A DNA stretch of 64,000 nucleotides from Rhizobium deserti (GTDB lineage Bacteria > Pseudomonadota > Alphaproteobacteria > Rhizobiales > Rhizobiaceae), in the NCBI RefSeq assembly GCF_004358025.1, contig NZ_SMTL01000004.1, positions 1 to 64,000 on the forward strand. Reading direction: 5' to 3'. Shown here in pieces: positions 54,448 to 63,594 of this stretch; position 1 is the stretch's first letter; the number at the start of each line of letters is the position of its first letter. The position numbers were made by a program, and so were the translations under genes. Below the pieces are notes generated by a model that saw nothing but the letters and a program-made list of their open reading frames with translations, was not told where the DNA came from and did no database searches.

Positions 54448-56544
54448 ATGTCGGGCCATACCCGCCTTCTCGAAAATCTTTGGGATGATTCCCATGCAGC
54501 CTCGCTCGATGAACCGGGCAAGCTGCTTTATCGCTCCAACCTGCTGGGCAGCGACAAGCGCATCACCAATTACGGTGGCGGCAATACATCTGCCAAGGTC
54601 ATGGAAACGGATCCGCTGACGGGCGAGCAAGTGCGCGTCATGTGGGTGAAAGGTTCGGGCGGCGATGTCGGCACGATCAAGCTCGACGGCTTCGCCACCC
54701 TCTACATGGACAAGCTGGAAGCGCTCAAGGGTATTTACAAAGGTGTCGAGGACGAAGATCGCATGGTCGGCTTCCTGCCGCATTGCACCTTCAACCTCAA
54801 CCCGCGCGCCGCTTCCATCGACACGCCACTGCATGGCTTTGTGCCCTATACGCATGTGGACCACATGCATCCGGATGCAATCATTGCCATTGCAGCCTCG
54901 AAGAATTCGAAACAATTGACGCAGCAGATCTTCGGCGATGATATCGGCTGGCTCCCCTGGCGGCGTCCCGGCTTTCAGCTGGGCCTCGATCTGGAAGCCT
55001 TCGTCAAGGCCAATCCGAATGCCAAAGGTGCCGTGCTGGAAAGTCATGGCCTGTTCACCTGGGCGAACGATGCTAAGGCCTGCTACGAGCTGACTCTGGA
55101 TATCATCAACAAGGCGATCGATTGGTTCGCCGGTGAGACAGAAGGCAAGACGATCTTCGGCGGTGCGGAGACGCAAAGCCTGCCTGCAAGCCAGCGCCGT
55201 ACTATCGCCGCCAAGCTGATGCCGGAAATCCGCGGGCGCATCGGCAAGGCGGAGCGCAAGCTCGGCCATTTCGACGATCAGGACGCCGTTCTGGAATTCG
55301 TCAACTCGAAAGACCTGAGGCCGCTGGGAGCCCTCGGCACCAGTTGCCCGGATCATTTCCTGCGCACCAAGATCCGGCCGCTCATCCTCGACTTCGATCC
55401 GGCGAAGCCGGACGTGGAAGCGGTGCTCGGATCGCTGGATCAGGCTCTGGAAGACTACCGCGCCGACTACGCCCGCTATTACGAGAGCTGCAAGCATAGC
55501 AATTCGCCGGCCATGCGCGATCCCAACCCGGTGATCTTCCTGGTTCCGGGCGTCGGCATGTTCTCCTTTGCCAAGGACAAGGCGACCGCCCGCATTGCCG
55601 GTGAATTTTACGTCAACGCGATCAATGTCATGCGCGGCGCCTCGACAGTATCAGAGTATCAGGGCCTGCCGGAGCAGGAAGCCTTCGATATCGAATACTG
55701 GCTTCTGGAAGAAGCCAAGCTGCAGCGCATGCCGAAGCCGAAAAGCCTGGCCGGGCGGGTGGCTCTGGTGACCGGCGGCGCCGGCGGTATCGGCCGGGCG
55801 ACAGCGGCAAGACTGATGGGGGAGGGTGCCTGCATCGTGCTCGCCGATATCGATGCTGGTGCGCTCGAAGCAACCAAGTCCGATTTTGAAAAAGGCTTCG
55901 GTAAGGACGCCGTCCGTGGCGTCTTGCTCGACGTGACGAGCGAAGACGGGGTGGTGAAGGCTTTTGCGGAAGCGTGCCTTGAATTCGGCGGTGTCGATAT
56001 CTTGGTGTCCAATGCGGGCATTGCTTCCTCGGCTCCGGTCGAGGAAACGACGCTGGCCATGTGGAACAAGAACATCGATATCCTGGCAACAGGCTATTTC
56101 CTCGTTTCCCGCGAAGCCTTCAAGCTCTTCCGGCGACAGAAATTGGGCGGCAATGTCGTCTTCGTGGCCTCCAAGAACGGTCTTGCTTCCTCGCCGAATG
56201 CCTCGGCCTATTGCACCGCCAAGGCCGCCGAAATCCATCTGGCCCGCTGCCTGGCACTGGAAGGCGCCGATGCGGGCATCCGGGTTAATACGGTTAATCC
56301 GGATGCCGTCCTGCGCGGGTCGAAGATCTGGAATGGGGAATGGCGTGAACAGCGCGCGGCATCGTCGAAAATCGACATCAGTGAGCTGGAAGAACACTAC
56401 CGCAAGCGCTCGCTGCTGAAGCTCAACGTATTTCCGGAGGATATCGCCGAAGCGATCTACTTCCTGGCGTCGGATCTGTCGGCGAAATCGACGGGCAACA
56501 TCATCAATGTCGATGCAGGCAATGCCCAGAGCTTTACGCGCTGA
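54448..56544 (+). CDS. rhaD: bifunctional rhamnulose-1-phosphate aldolase / lactaldehyde dehydrogenase RhaD
   Basis: A 698-residue fusion protein. Residues 1 to about 420 are a class II aldolase (adducin-like): YTHVDHMHPDA holds the metal-binding histidines and ESHGLFTWA another. From about residue 430 a complete SDR follows, with VTGGAGGIGRATAAR (cofactor site), VSNAGIAS, and YCTAKAAEIHLAR (catalytic Tyr and Lys). The aldolase yields dihydroxyacetone phosphate and L-lactaldehyde, which the SDR part can oxidise. It is divergent from rhaR and 20 bases before rhaI. Confidence 0.94.
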   Translation: MSGHTRLLENLWDDSHAASLDEPGKLLYRSNLLGSDKRITNYGGGNTSAKVMETDPLTGEQVRVMWVKGSGGDVGTIKLDGFATLYMDKLEALKGIYKGVEDEDRMVGFLPHCTFNLNPRAASIDTPLHGFVPYTHVDHMHPDAIIAIAASKNSKQLTQQIFGDDIGWLPWRRPGFQLGLDLEAFVKANPNAKGAVLESHGLFTWANDAKACYELTLDIINKAIDWFAGETEGKTIFGGAETQSLPASQRRTIAAKLMPEIRGRIGKAERKLGHFDDQDAVLEFVNSKDLRPLGALGTSCPDHFLRTKIRPLILDFDPAKPDVEAVLGSLDQALEDYRADYARYYESCKHSNSPAMRDPNPVIFLVPGVGMFSFAKDKATARIAGEFYVNAINVMRGASTVSEYQGLPEQEAFDIEYWLLEEAKLQRMPKPKSLAGRVALVTGGAGGIGRATAARLMGEGACIVLADIDAGALEATKSDFEKGFGKDAVRGVLLDVTSEDGVVKAFAEACLEFGGVDILVSNAGIASSAPVEETTLAMWNKNIDILATGYFLVSREAFKLFRRQKLGGNVVFVASKNGLASSPNASAYCTAKAAEIHLARCLALEGADAGIRVNTVNPDAVLRGSKIWNGEWREQRAASSKIDISELEEHYRKRSLLKLNVFPEDIAEAIYFLASDLSAKSTGNIINVDAGNAQSFTR

Positions 56545-56564
56545 GCGGCGCCAGGGAGGAAGAT

Positions 56565-57857
56565 ATGGTTGAGCTTAAAATCGCGTCGGATCTGGTCTCG
56601 GCTCAGAACGACAAGAATGCGGCTTGGTTGAAATCCGACTACGAAGCGCTTGGCGAGAAGTTTGGGCGCCGCGGGACGGATATCGAATCCATCACTGCCC
56701 AGGTCTCGGAATTCTTTGTTGCGGTGCCATCCTGGGGTGTCGGTACGGGCGGTACGCGGTTTGCCCGCTTTCCGGGGCAGGGAGAGCCGCGGAGTATTTT
56801 CGACAAGTTGGATGACTGTGCGGTCATACATCAGTTGACGCAGGCGACTCCAACAGTCTCGCTGCATGTCCCGTGGGACAAGGCAGACCTGACGGAACTT
56901 AAAGCCAAAGGCGATGCGCTCGGCCTCGGCTTTGATGCGATGAATTCCAATACGTTCTCTGACGCCGTCGGGCAGGCGCATTCTTATAAATACGGCTCGC
57001 TCAGCCATACGGACGCGTCGACCCGTGCCCAAGCCATCGAGCACAATCTCGAATGCATCGAAATCGGCAAGGCGATCGGCTCGAAGGCGCTGACGGTCTG
57101 GATCGGCGACGGCTCGAATTTCCCGGGCCAGAGCCATTTTACCCGCAGTTTCGAGCGCTATCTCGCGTCGATGGCGGAGATCTACGAGGCGCTGCCGGAT
57201 GACTGGCGTCTGTTTTCCGAACACAAGATGTATGAGCCGGCTTTCTATTCCACCGTGGTTCAGGACTGGGGCACCAATTACCTGATCGCCAATACGCTTG
57301 GACCGAAGGCAATGTGTCTCGTCGATCTCGGTCATCACGCGCCGAACACGAATATAGAGATGATCGTCGCCCGGCTGATCCAGTTCGGCAAGCTCGGCGG
57401 CTTCCATTTCAACGATTCGAAGTATGGCGACGACGATCTCGATGCCGGCGCAATCGATCCCTACCGACTTTTCCTCGTCTTCAACGAACTGGTCGATGCC
57501 GAACATCGGGGCGTGGGCGGCTTCCATCCGGCCCACATGATCGACCAGTCTCACAATGTCACCGATCCGATCGAGAGCCTGATCTCCAGTGCCAACGAGA
57601 TCCGCCGCGCCTATGCCCAGGCGCTGCTGGTCGATCGCGAGGCGCTTGACGGTTACCAGGCGGACAATGATGCCTTGATGGCCTCCGAAACCCTCAAGCA
57701 GGCTTATCGCACTGACGTCGAGCCGATCCTTGCCGAGGCCCGCCGGCGGGCTGGCGGTGCCATCGATCCGATATCGGCCTATCGCGCCAGCGGCTATCGC
57801 AAGAAGGTGGCGCTGGAGCGCCCCGCATCTTTCAGCGGCGGGGGCGGGATCGTCTGA
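56565..57857 (+). CDS. rhaI: L-rhamnose isomerase RhaI (catabolic type)
   Basis: A 430-residue TIM-barrel isomerase that converts L-rhamnose to L-rhamnulose. FAVPSWGVGTGGTRFARFPG is the N-terminal region typical of the rhizobial/Pseudomonas stutzeri type, DLGHHAPNTNIEMIVA and GGFHFNDSKYGDDDLDAGA hold metal ligands. The C-terminal YRASGYRKKVALERP is conserved in the family. GGGAGGAAG lies before the ATG. It completes the pathway from rhamnose to triose phosphate and lactaldehyde with RhaK and RhaD. Confidence 0.94.
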   Translation: MVELKIASDLVSAQNDKNAAWLKSDYEALGEKFGRRGTDIESITAQVSEFFVAVPSWGVGTGGTRFARFPGQGEPRSIFDKLDDCAVIHQLTQATPTVSLHVPWDKADLTELKAKGDALGLGFDAMNSNTFSDAVGQAHSYKYGSLSHTDASTRAQAIEHNLECIEIGKAIGSKALTVWIGDGSNFPGQSHFTRSFERYLASMAEIYEALPDDWRLFSEHKMYEPAFYSTVVQDWGTNYLIANTLGPKAMCLVDLGHHAPNTNIEMIVARLIQFGKLGGFHFNDSKYGDDDLDAGAIDPYRLFLVFNELVDAEHRGVGGFHPAHMIDQSHNVTDPIESLISSANEIRRAYAQALLVDREALDGYQADNDALMASETLKQAYRTDVEPILAEARRRAGGAIDPISAYRASGYRKKVALERPASFSGGGGIV

Positions 57858-57875
57858 GACGATCCCGATGGGGGT

Positions 57876-58652
57876 TTAGTTCGACGCCAGGCTGTCGACG
57901 CGTTCCCCGGCCGTCTGCCCGGACGCCTGCAGAGAATTGCGGATCCGGATCTTGCCGATATCGATGACGTGCCGCATGGCCTTGATTGCCTTTTGAGGAT
58001 CGCGTGAGGCAATGGCATGCACGATACGAAGGTGATTGGTCGCAACCTCATCGATGGTTTCGGGAGACGCGGCTGGCGATGAAAGCTGGAATGAGATGGC
58101 GAGCGCGGCTTCGATGAGGGCGCTTGCAGAGCGCATGAATGGATTGCCGGACATGCGGGCGATCGCCAGATGGAATTCCAGGTCCACCTTGGCGATGGTT
58201 TCTGGCGTATGGGCAAGGTCATCGAACTTGGCGGCGATTGCATAAAGCGAGACGAAGTCGTCGCTGGTGGCACGAAGTGCCGCCGCCGCTGCCGCCGCCG
58301 GCTCCAGTGCCATCCGCATTTCGGCTAGATGCTCGATGAATTCAAAATCGAGCCCCGCTTCGAAGCGCCAGCCCAGCACATCCGAATCGAAGAAATTCCA
58401 GCTCGCCTTGTCGAGCACGCGCGTGCCGACCTTCGCCTTGGCTTCCACCAACCGCTTTGCGGACAGTGTCTTCATCGATTCGCGCAGCACGGTGCGGGAC
58501 ACGCCGAAGCGAGCGGAAAGCTCGGTATCGCCGGGCAGAAGCGATCCTTCAGGTATCTTGCCGGACACGATCCCCCGGCCAAGCTCAGCCACCACATGCG
58601 CGTGGTTGCTGCGACGCTTCCGGCCGTTGATGGTCGTCTCCAGCAAACCCAA
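57876..58652 (-). CDS. GntR family transcriptional regulator (FCD type)
   Basis: A 258-residue regulator starting at a TTG that follows the yjfF stop directly. AGGAGG five bases before it makes this unusual start convincing. The winged helix reads LLPGDTELSARFGVSRTVLR then ESMKTLSAKRLVEAK. The FCD domain has the metal pattern (VDLEFHLAIARMSGN, ATNHLRIVHAIASRD) and a run of alanines (AAAAAAALRA). It is the last gene of the ytfQRT-yjfF operon, so it is probably an autoregulated repressor for it. It converges on rhaI. Confidence 0.87.
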   Translation of the reverse strand: MGLLETTINGRKRRSNHAHVVAELGRGIVSGKIPEGSLLPGDTELSARFGVSRTVLRESMKTLSAKRLVEAKAKVGTRVLDKASWNFFDSDVLGWRFEAGLDFEFIEHLAEMRMALEPAAAAAAALRATSDDFVSLYAIAAKFDDLAHTPETIAKVDLEFHLAIARMSGNPFMRSASALIEAALAISFQLSSPAASPETIDEVATNHLRIVHAIASRDPQKAIKAMRHVIDIGKIRIRNSLQASGQTAGERVDSLASN

Positions 58653-59639
58653 TCAAACCTCCTTGAGCCGGGCTTCGGCCAATCGCCTGTTCGAAAGCCA
58701 GATGATCCCGCGCTGTAGCACGATGAAGACGAAGAGCAGAATGCCGATGACGATTTTCGTCCACCACGAAGACAATGTCCCGTCGAAGACGATATAGGTC
58801 TGGATCAGTCCCTGGATGAGCACGCCGACAAATGTTCCGGCCACGAGGCCAACGCCGCCTGTCAGAAGCGTGCCGCCGATGACCACCGCTGCGATGGCGT
58901 CAAGCTCGACGCCGACGGTTGCGAGCGAATAGCCGGACGAGGTGTATAGCGTATAGGCAATGCCTGCGAGACCCGACAGAAAGCCGGACAGGGCATAGAT
59001 GCCGATGGTCGTGGAGCCGATCGAAACGCCCATCAATTCGGCAGATTGAAGGTTGCCTCCGATTGCATAGACATTGGCGCCGAAGCGGGTTCGGCCGGCA
59101 ATGAAGGCTCCGACGATGAAGACGAGCAGCATCAGCATGGCGAGCGCCGTCAGACGGCCGCCACCCGGAAAGCGGAAGTAGAAGCCCTGGATTGCGTCGA
59201 TCACCTCATGGGAAATCGGCACCGATTGAGTGGATATCAGGTAGGCGGCGCCGCGCGCCAGGAACATGCCGGCGAGCGTCACGACGAAAGGCGGGATGCC
59301 GAGATATCGGATCATCGCCCCCATGAGGCTGCCGAAGACGGTCGAAATGACCAGGACGGCGAGGAAAGCAACGAGCGGGTGGACCCCAAGCGATCCGACC
59401 ATCACGGCGACGAAGACGCTGGTGAAGGCGATCACCGAGCCGATCGACAGGTCGATGCCGCCGGAGAGGATGACGAAGGTCATCCCGACCGCAGCAATGC
59501 CAAGGAACGCATTGTCCGTCAGCAGATTGCCGATGACCCGCGTCGACAGCATGTTTGGGAACTGCAGAAAGCAAAGAGCGTAGGCGATTACGAAGATGCC
59601 GAGCGTGGTGACGAAGGGAAGGTTGCGGGTATGGATCAT
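58653..59639 (-). CDS. yjfF: sugar ABC transporter permease (YjfF type)
   Basis: A 328-residue permease with about nine membrane segments. VILSGGIDLSIGSVIAFTSV and VVIGGTLLTGGVGLVAGTFV are the conserved segments, and YLGIPPFVVTLAGMFLARGA matches E. coli YjfF. The reading frame is open for another 380 codons upstream but lies over ytfT and ytfR in a frame full of arginine; the ATG at 59639 overlapping the ytfT stop is the true start. In E. coli the system imports galactofuranose. Confidence 0.88.
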   Translation of the reverse strand: MIHTRNLPFVTTLGIFVIAYALCFLQFPNMLSTRVIGNLLTDNAFLGIAAVGMTFVILSGGIDLSIGSVIAFTSVFVAVMVGSLGVHPLVAFLAVLVISTVFGSLMGAMIRYLGIPPFVVTLAGMFLARGAAYLISTQSVPISHEVIDAIQGFYFRFPGGGRLTALAMLMLLVFIVGAFIAGRTRFGANVYAIGGNLQSAELMGVSIGSTTIGIYALSGFLSGLAGIAYTLYTSSGYSLATVGVELDAIAAVVIGGTLLTGGVGLVAGTFVGVLIQGLIQTYIVFDGTLSSWWTKIVIGILLFVFIVLQRGIIWLSNRRLAEARLKEV

Positions 59640-60679
59640 TGCGCCGCTCCTTCGGCCTTTGGCGAAGCCTTTGCAGAGGATTGCGGCTGGTGCCTTTGCG
59701 CCCTGACAAAGCCAAGCAGGGTCATGACGGCGGGCGACTGCAAGGTCAGCACGATGATGATGATGACTGCCTTGATGATCGGGTTGAATTCGGGCGGGAA
59801 GCCGGCGACCAAGATGCCGATATTGACCGTCTGAATGATCAGTGCGCCGATTAGCGAGGCGGTAATCGAGAATCGGCCGCCGTTCAGCGACGTGCCGCCG
59901 ATCACGACCGCGAGGATCGCATCGAGCTCGAGCCAGAGGCCAGCATTGTTGGCATCGGCGCCGCGGATATCTGCGGTAACGATCAGGCCGGCGATCGCGG
60001 CGCATATTCCGGAAATTGCATAAACGAAGAACAGCAGGAACCGGGCGCGCACGCCGGCCAGTGTCGCGGCGCGGCGGTTGATGCCGGTCGCCTCGATCAG
60101 GAAGCCGAGCGCAGACCTGCGCACGAGGAGACCGATCAGCAAGGCAGTGCCGATCCACAGATAGATAGGAATGGGGATCCCGGCGAGCGTGCCTGAACCG
60201 AGTTGCGAGAAAAGGTCGTTGTTGAAGGTAAGGATGGCGCCTTCGGTGACAAGCTGGGCGATGCCGCGGCCGGCGACCATGAGGATCAAGGTGGCGATGA
60301 TCGGCTGGATGTCCAGGAGGGCGACAAGCACGCCATTCCAGAGGCCGCAAGCAAGGCCGACGCCAAGCGATATCAGGACCACCATCCAAAGCGGGTAATC
60401 CTGGGTGATCAAAGTCGCTGCGATGGCGCCGCAGATGGCAATGACGGCGCCGATCGAAAGATCGATGCCTCGGGTGGCGATCACCAGCGTCATGCCTACC
60501 GTCAGAAGAGCAACGGGCGCCGCGCGAACGAGAATATCGACCAGACTGCCGTAGATGCGTCCGTTCTGAACCGAGAGCGTCAGGAAACCCGGTGCAACGG
60601 CAGTGATCAGCGCCAGGATGACCGCCAGCGCGATCAGCTGGGGGGCAAGCCGGCGCAGCCGTTTGGTGATGCGGTTCAT
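59636..60679 (-). CDS. ytfT: sugar ABC transporter permease (YtfT type)
   Basis: A 347-residue permease, the partner of YjfF. ATRGIDLSIGAVIAICGAIA and AVVIGGTSLNGGRFSITASL are the conserved segments. The start at 60679 shares one base with the ytfR stop (TGATG). The C-terminal about 20 residues after the last membrane segment are polar and lysine/glutamine-rich. It belongs to the same importer as ytfQ and ytfR. Confidence 0.88.
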   Translation of the reverse strand: MNRITKRLRRLAPQLIALAVILALITAVAPGFLTLSVQNGRIYGSLVDILVRAAPVALLTVGMTLVIATRGIDLSIGAVIAICGAIAATLITQDYPLWMVVLISLGVGLACGLWNGVLVALLDIQPIIATLILMVAGRGIAQLVTEGAILTFNNDLFSQLGSGTLAGIPIPIYLWIGTALLIGLLVRRSALGFLIEATGINRRAATLAGVRARFLLFFVYAISGICAAIAGLIVTADIRGADANNAGLWLELDAILAVVIGGTSLNGGRFSITASLIGALIIQTVNIGILVAGFPPEFNPIIKAVIIIIVLTLQSPAVMTLLGFVRAQRHQPQSSAKASPKAEGAAQ

Positions 60680-62202
60680 CAGGCAGCCTCCGTCCTGGTC
60701 GGTGCGGCGATTGCCTGCATGATATTGTCTGCGGTGACCTGTTCGCCCGAAAGCTCGGCGACGTGGCGGCGGTCGGCAAGTACGATGACGCGATGCGCGA
60801 CCGCCGTCAGTTCCTCGAGCTCCGAAGAAATCACGATCAGCGACATGCCGTCGGCGCATAGCCGCTCGATCATCTTCAGTATCTCCGCATGGGCGCCGAT
60901 ATCGATGCCGCGGGTGGGTTCGTCGAGGATAAGCAGCCGTGGCTCGGTCGCCAGCCACCTCGCCAGCACCGCCTTCTGCTGATTGCCGCCGGACAGGAAC
61001 TTGATCGGGCGCTCGGCATCCGCCGGGCGAATGTCGAGCGACTTGATGTAGCTTGCGGCCAAGGCGGCCTTCTCGCGCGATGAAATCGGCTTTGCCCAAC
61101 CCTGTCTCGCCTGCAGCGCAAGGGCAATGTTGTCGGCAACCGAGAAGTCGCCAATGATACCGTCCGTTTTTCGCTCCTCGGGCGCAAAGCCAAAACCGTT
61201 GGCGATGGCTGCTTCCGGCGACGAGAGCGTAACGGGCCGGCCGTCGATCGTGGCGGATCCGCTATCGGCCCGGTCGATGCCGAAAAGCAGGAATGCGGTT
61301 TCGGTGCGGCCCGAGCCCAGCAAGCCGGCTATGCCGACCACCTCTCCGGGACGAATATCAAGGTCAAAGGGGGCGATGCTGCCCCGCTTTCCATAGCCGC
61401 TGAAGCGGATCGGCGCTTCCCCTTTTGCAATGCTTTCGTCCTGAACATGGCGCTCGCCGGTAATGTGCTGCAGCTCGCGCCCGAGCATCATCGAGATCAG
61501 CTCGAGGCGGGGCAGATCCGCGAGTTCGCGGGTCCCGACAAGCCGGCCGTTGCGCAGGACCGTGACCCGGTCGGCAACCGCATAGACCTGGTTGAGAAAG
61601 TGCGTGATGATGATGATGCCCAGCCCGTCCTGGCGCAGACGGCGCAGGACGTCGAACAGCATGTCCACTTCATGGGCGTCGAGGCTGGCGGTTGGTTCGT
61701 CGAGCACCAGAACTTTTCCCGAAAGATCGACGGCGCGGGCGATCGCGATAATCTGGCGGATGGCGACCGAGTAGGAAGACAGAAGCGCATCGACGTCGAT
61801 GTTCAATCCGTAGCGGGCCAGCAGCGCAATGGAACGGCGGCGCATTTCGGCGCGATTGATCACGCCGAAGCGGCGCGGCTGGCGGCCGAGAAACAGGTTT
61901 TCCGCGACCGTCAGGTTTTCGAGAAGGTTGACCTCCTGGTAAACCGTGCCGATGCCGAGCGACTGTGCATCTGCGACGGAGGCGGGAGCGACGTCCGTGC
62001 CGTCTAGCCGCATAGCGCCCTGGTCACGGGTATAAACGCCGGTCAATATCTTGATGAGAGTGGATTTGCCTGCACCGTTTTCACCAAGCAGCGCATGGAT
62101 CTCCCCGCGCCCCAGGGTGAAGTCCACGCCGTCAAGCGCTGCAATACCGAGGAAGGACTTGCCAATGCCCCGGGCCTCAAGAAGAAGATCAGGTTCCGTC
62201 AT
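60679..62202 (-). CDS. ytfR: sugar ABC transporter ATP-binding protein (YtfR type)
   Basis: A 507-residue double-cassette ATPase. The first cassette has Walker A GENGAGKST and Walker B VLVLDEPTASLD. The second has GLLGSGRTE, the signature LSGGNQQKAVLARWL and LLILDEPTRGID. The ATG at 62202 is preferred over an upstream one at 62241 because MTEPDLLLEARGIGKSF is the usual start. It follows ytfQ after two hairpins. Confidence 0.9.
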   Translation of the reverse strand: MTEPDLLLEARGIGKSFLGIAALDGVDFTLGRGEIHALLGENGAGKSTLIKILTGVYTRDQGAMRLDGTDVAPASVADAQSLGIGTVYQEVNLLENLTVAENLFLGRQPRRFGVINRAEMRRRSIALLARYGLNIDVDALLSSYSVAIRQIIAIARAVDLSGKVLVLDEPTASLDAHEVDMLFDVLRRLRQDGLGIIIITHFLNQVYAVADRVTVLRNGRLVGTRELADLPRLELISMMLGRELQHITGERHVQDESIAKGEAPIRFSGYGKRGSIAPFDLDIRPGEVVGIAGLLGSGRTETAFLLFGIDRADSGSATIDGRPVTLSSPEAAIANGFGFAPEERKTDGIIGDFSVADNIALALQARQGWAKPISSREKAALAASYIKSLDIRPADAERPIKFLSGGNQQKAVLARWLATEPRLLILDEPTRGIDIGAHAEILKMIERLCADGMSLIVISSELEELTAVAHRVIVLADRRHVAELSGEQVTADNIMQAIAAPTRTEAA

Positions 62203-62234
62203 GATTTCAATCCCGTGTCTGCCAAACAACCGGA

Positions 62235-62293
62235 GCGGCAAAGGCTGCCGCCCCGGTCACTGAAGGTGCCGGCCCGGATGTCAGAGGGCCGGC
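62235..62293 (-). terminator. two intercistronic hairpins between ytfQ and ytfR
   Basis: GCCGGCCC (62268-62275) pairs perfectly with GGGCCGGC (62286-62293), and GCGGCA (62235-62240) with TGCCGC (62246-62251). Neither has a T-run on the minus strand. They may protect the ytfQ message and reduce downstream transcription, giving more binding protein than membrane parts. Confidence 0.5.
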
Positions 62294-62302
62294 GGACAGG
62301 GA

Positions 62303-63265
62303 TCAGTAGCCAAGGCCTTTCTTGGCTTCGTAGACCTTCATCGGATCATCCTTCTGCGTGTACAGCTTGGATTCCGTCTGGATCCACTTCTTCGGTTCCT
62401 TCTTGTCCTTGAGATACGCATCCAGCGCATCGAAGGCGGGGCCAGCCATGTTCGGCGTCAGTTCGACTGTCGCGTTGGCCTCTCCCTTGGCCATGGCCTG
62501 GAAGATGTCAGGAACTGCGTCGATAGAAACCACCTTGATGTCGGTTCCCGGCTTCAGTCCGGCTTCCTTGATGGCCTGGATCGCTCCGACGGCCATGTCG
62601 TCGTTGTGAGCATAGACGGCGCAGATGCTCTTGCCGCCGCCTTCAGCCTTGATGAAGCTTTCCATGACTTCCTTGCCCTTGGTGCGGGTGAAGTCGCCGG
62701 TCTGCGAGCGAGCGATCTTGATGTTGGAATGCGAGGCGATGGCCTGCTCAAATCCCTTCTTGCGGTTGATCGCAGGCGAAGACCCCGTCGTGCCCTGAAG
62801 CTCCACGACCTTGCAGTCCTTGGAGCCGACATCCTTGACAAGCCAGTCGCCTGCGACCTTGCCTTCATAGACCTGATCCGAGGTGACGGCGGTGAGGTAA
62901 AGGTCCTTCGGAGATTCGATCTCGCGGTCAAGCAGGATGACCGGAATGTTTTCTTCCTTGGCTTCCTTGAGGACTGCGTCCCAGCCCGTTGCAACGACCG
63001 GAGCGATCAAAATCGCATCGACGCCTTGGGCGATGAAGCCGCGGATCGCCTTGATCTGATTTTCCTGCTTCTGCTGCGCATCGGCAAATTTCAGCGTGAC
63101 GCCGCGCTTCTCGGCTTCCTGCTTGGTGACAGTGGTTTCGGCAGCGCGCCAGCCGGATTCGGATCCGATCTGCGAAAAGCCAACAGTCAGAGACTTTGCG
63201 GAAACACCTGAAGCCAGGCATGCGGAAAGGGCAACGGCGGCCGTTGCCACGAGTGCTCGTTTCAT
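62303..63265 (-). CDS. ytfQ: galactofuranose-type sugar-binding protein (YtfQ)
   Basis: A 320-residue periplasmic binding protein. The first 23 residues are the signal peptide. LTVGFSQIGSESGWRAAET, AQQKQENQIKAIRGFIAQGV and DFTRTKGKEVMESFIKAEGG match E. coli YtfQ very closely, which binds galactofuranose. VELTPNMAGPAFDALDAYL near the C-terminus continues the match. GGGAGG precedes the ATG. It is the first gene of ytfQRT-yjfF-gntR. In rhizobia the ligand could also be another furanose such as L-arabinose, given the AraD1 gene opposite. Confidence 0.92.
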   Translation of the reverse strand: MKRALVATAAVALSACLASGVSAKSLTVGFSQIGSESGWRAAETTVTKQEAEKRGVTLKFADAQQKQENQIKAIRGFIAQGVDAILIAPVVATGWDAVLKEAKEENIPVILLDREIESPKDLYLTAVTSDQVYEGKVAGDWLVKDVGSKDCKVVELQGTTGSSPAINRKKGFEQAIASHSNIKIARSQTGDFTRTKGKEVMESFIKAEGGGKSICAVYAHNDDMAVGAIQAIKEAGLKPGTDIKVVSIDAVPDIFQAMAKGEANATVELTPNMAGPAFDALDAYLKDKKEPKKWIQTESKLYTQKDDPMKVYEAKKGLGY

Positions 63266-63594
63266 CTTAATCCTCCCAGAGATGATGAAGCATATGACAA
63301 AGCTGAATTTACATATAATATTACTTTTGCAAAGGGTCAGATTGAGTCACGGGTGAAATTTTCTGCTGCTCTGCATTGCTGCAGTCACTAACCACCTAAA
63401 TTTAAACGAGAATCATAATTTTAGCTATGCGTATGCTGGGACCAAGCGCCTATTAGCCGTTCTTGACAAGCCTCCGCATAATCCAATAGTCGTATTAATG
63501 ACCGCATCGAATCCGGAGGTTCGATGGGAGGAACGGCCGGGCGATCGGGAGATGCCCTGCCTTTATGTCGGACTAAATTCGGGTGGTTAAATAC
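63266..63594. promoter_or_regulatory. divergent intergenic region between ytfQ and the AraD1-like gene
   Basis: A 329-bp region with lower GC than its flanks. On the plus strand TTGACA (63463-63468) is followed after 16 bases by AATAGT (63485-63490), a possible sigma-70-type promoter for the AraD1-like gene. On the minus strand an AT-rich patch near 63310-63345 (TTGCAA ... TATTAT) may be the ytfQ promoter. No clear palindromic operator was found and no small gene is supported. Confidence 0.35.

Noticed and set aside
59640-60779. N-terminal extension of the YjfF permease
   Set aside because: The extension is an arginine/histidine-rich shadow of ytfT and ytfR; the ATG at 59639 with the ATGA overlap gives a normal family length.
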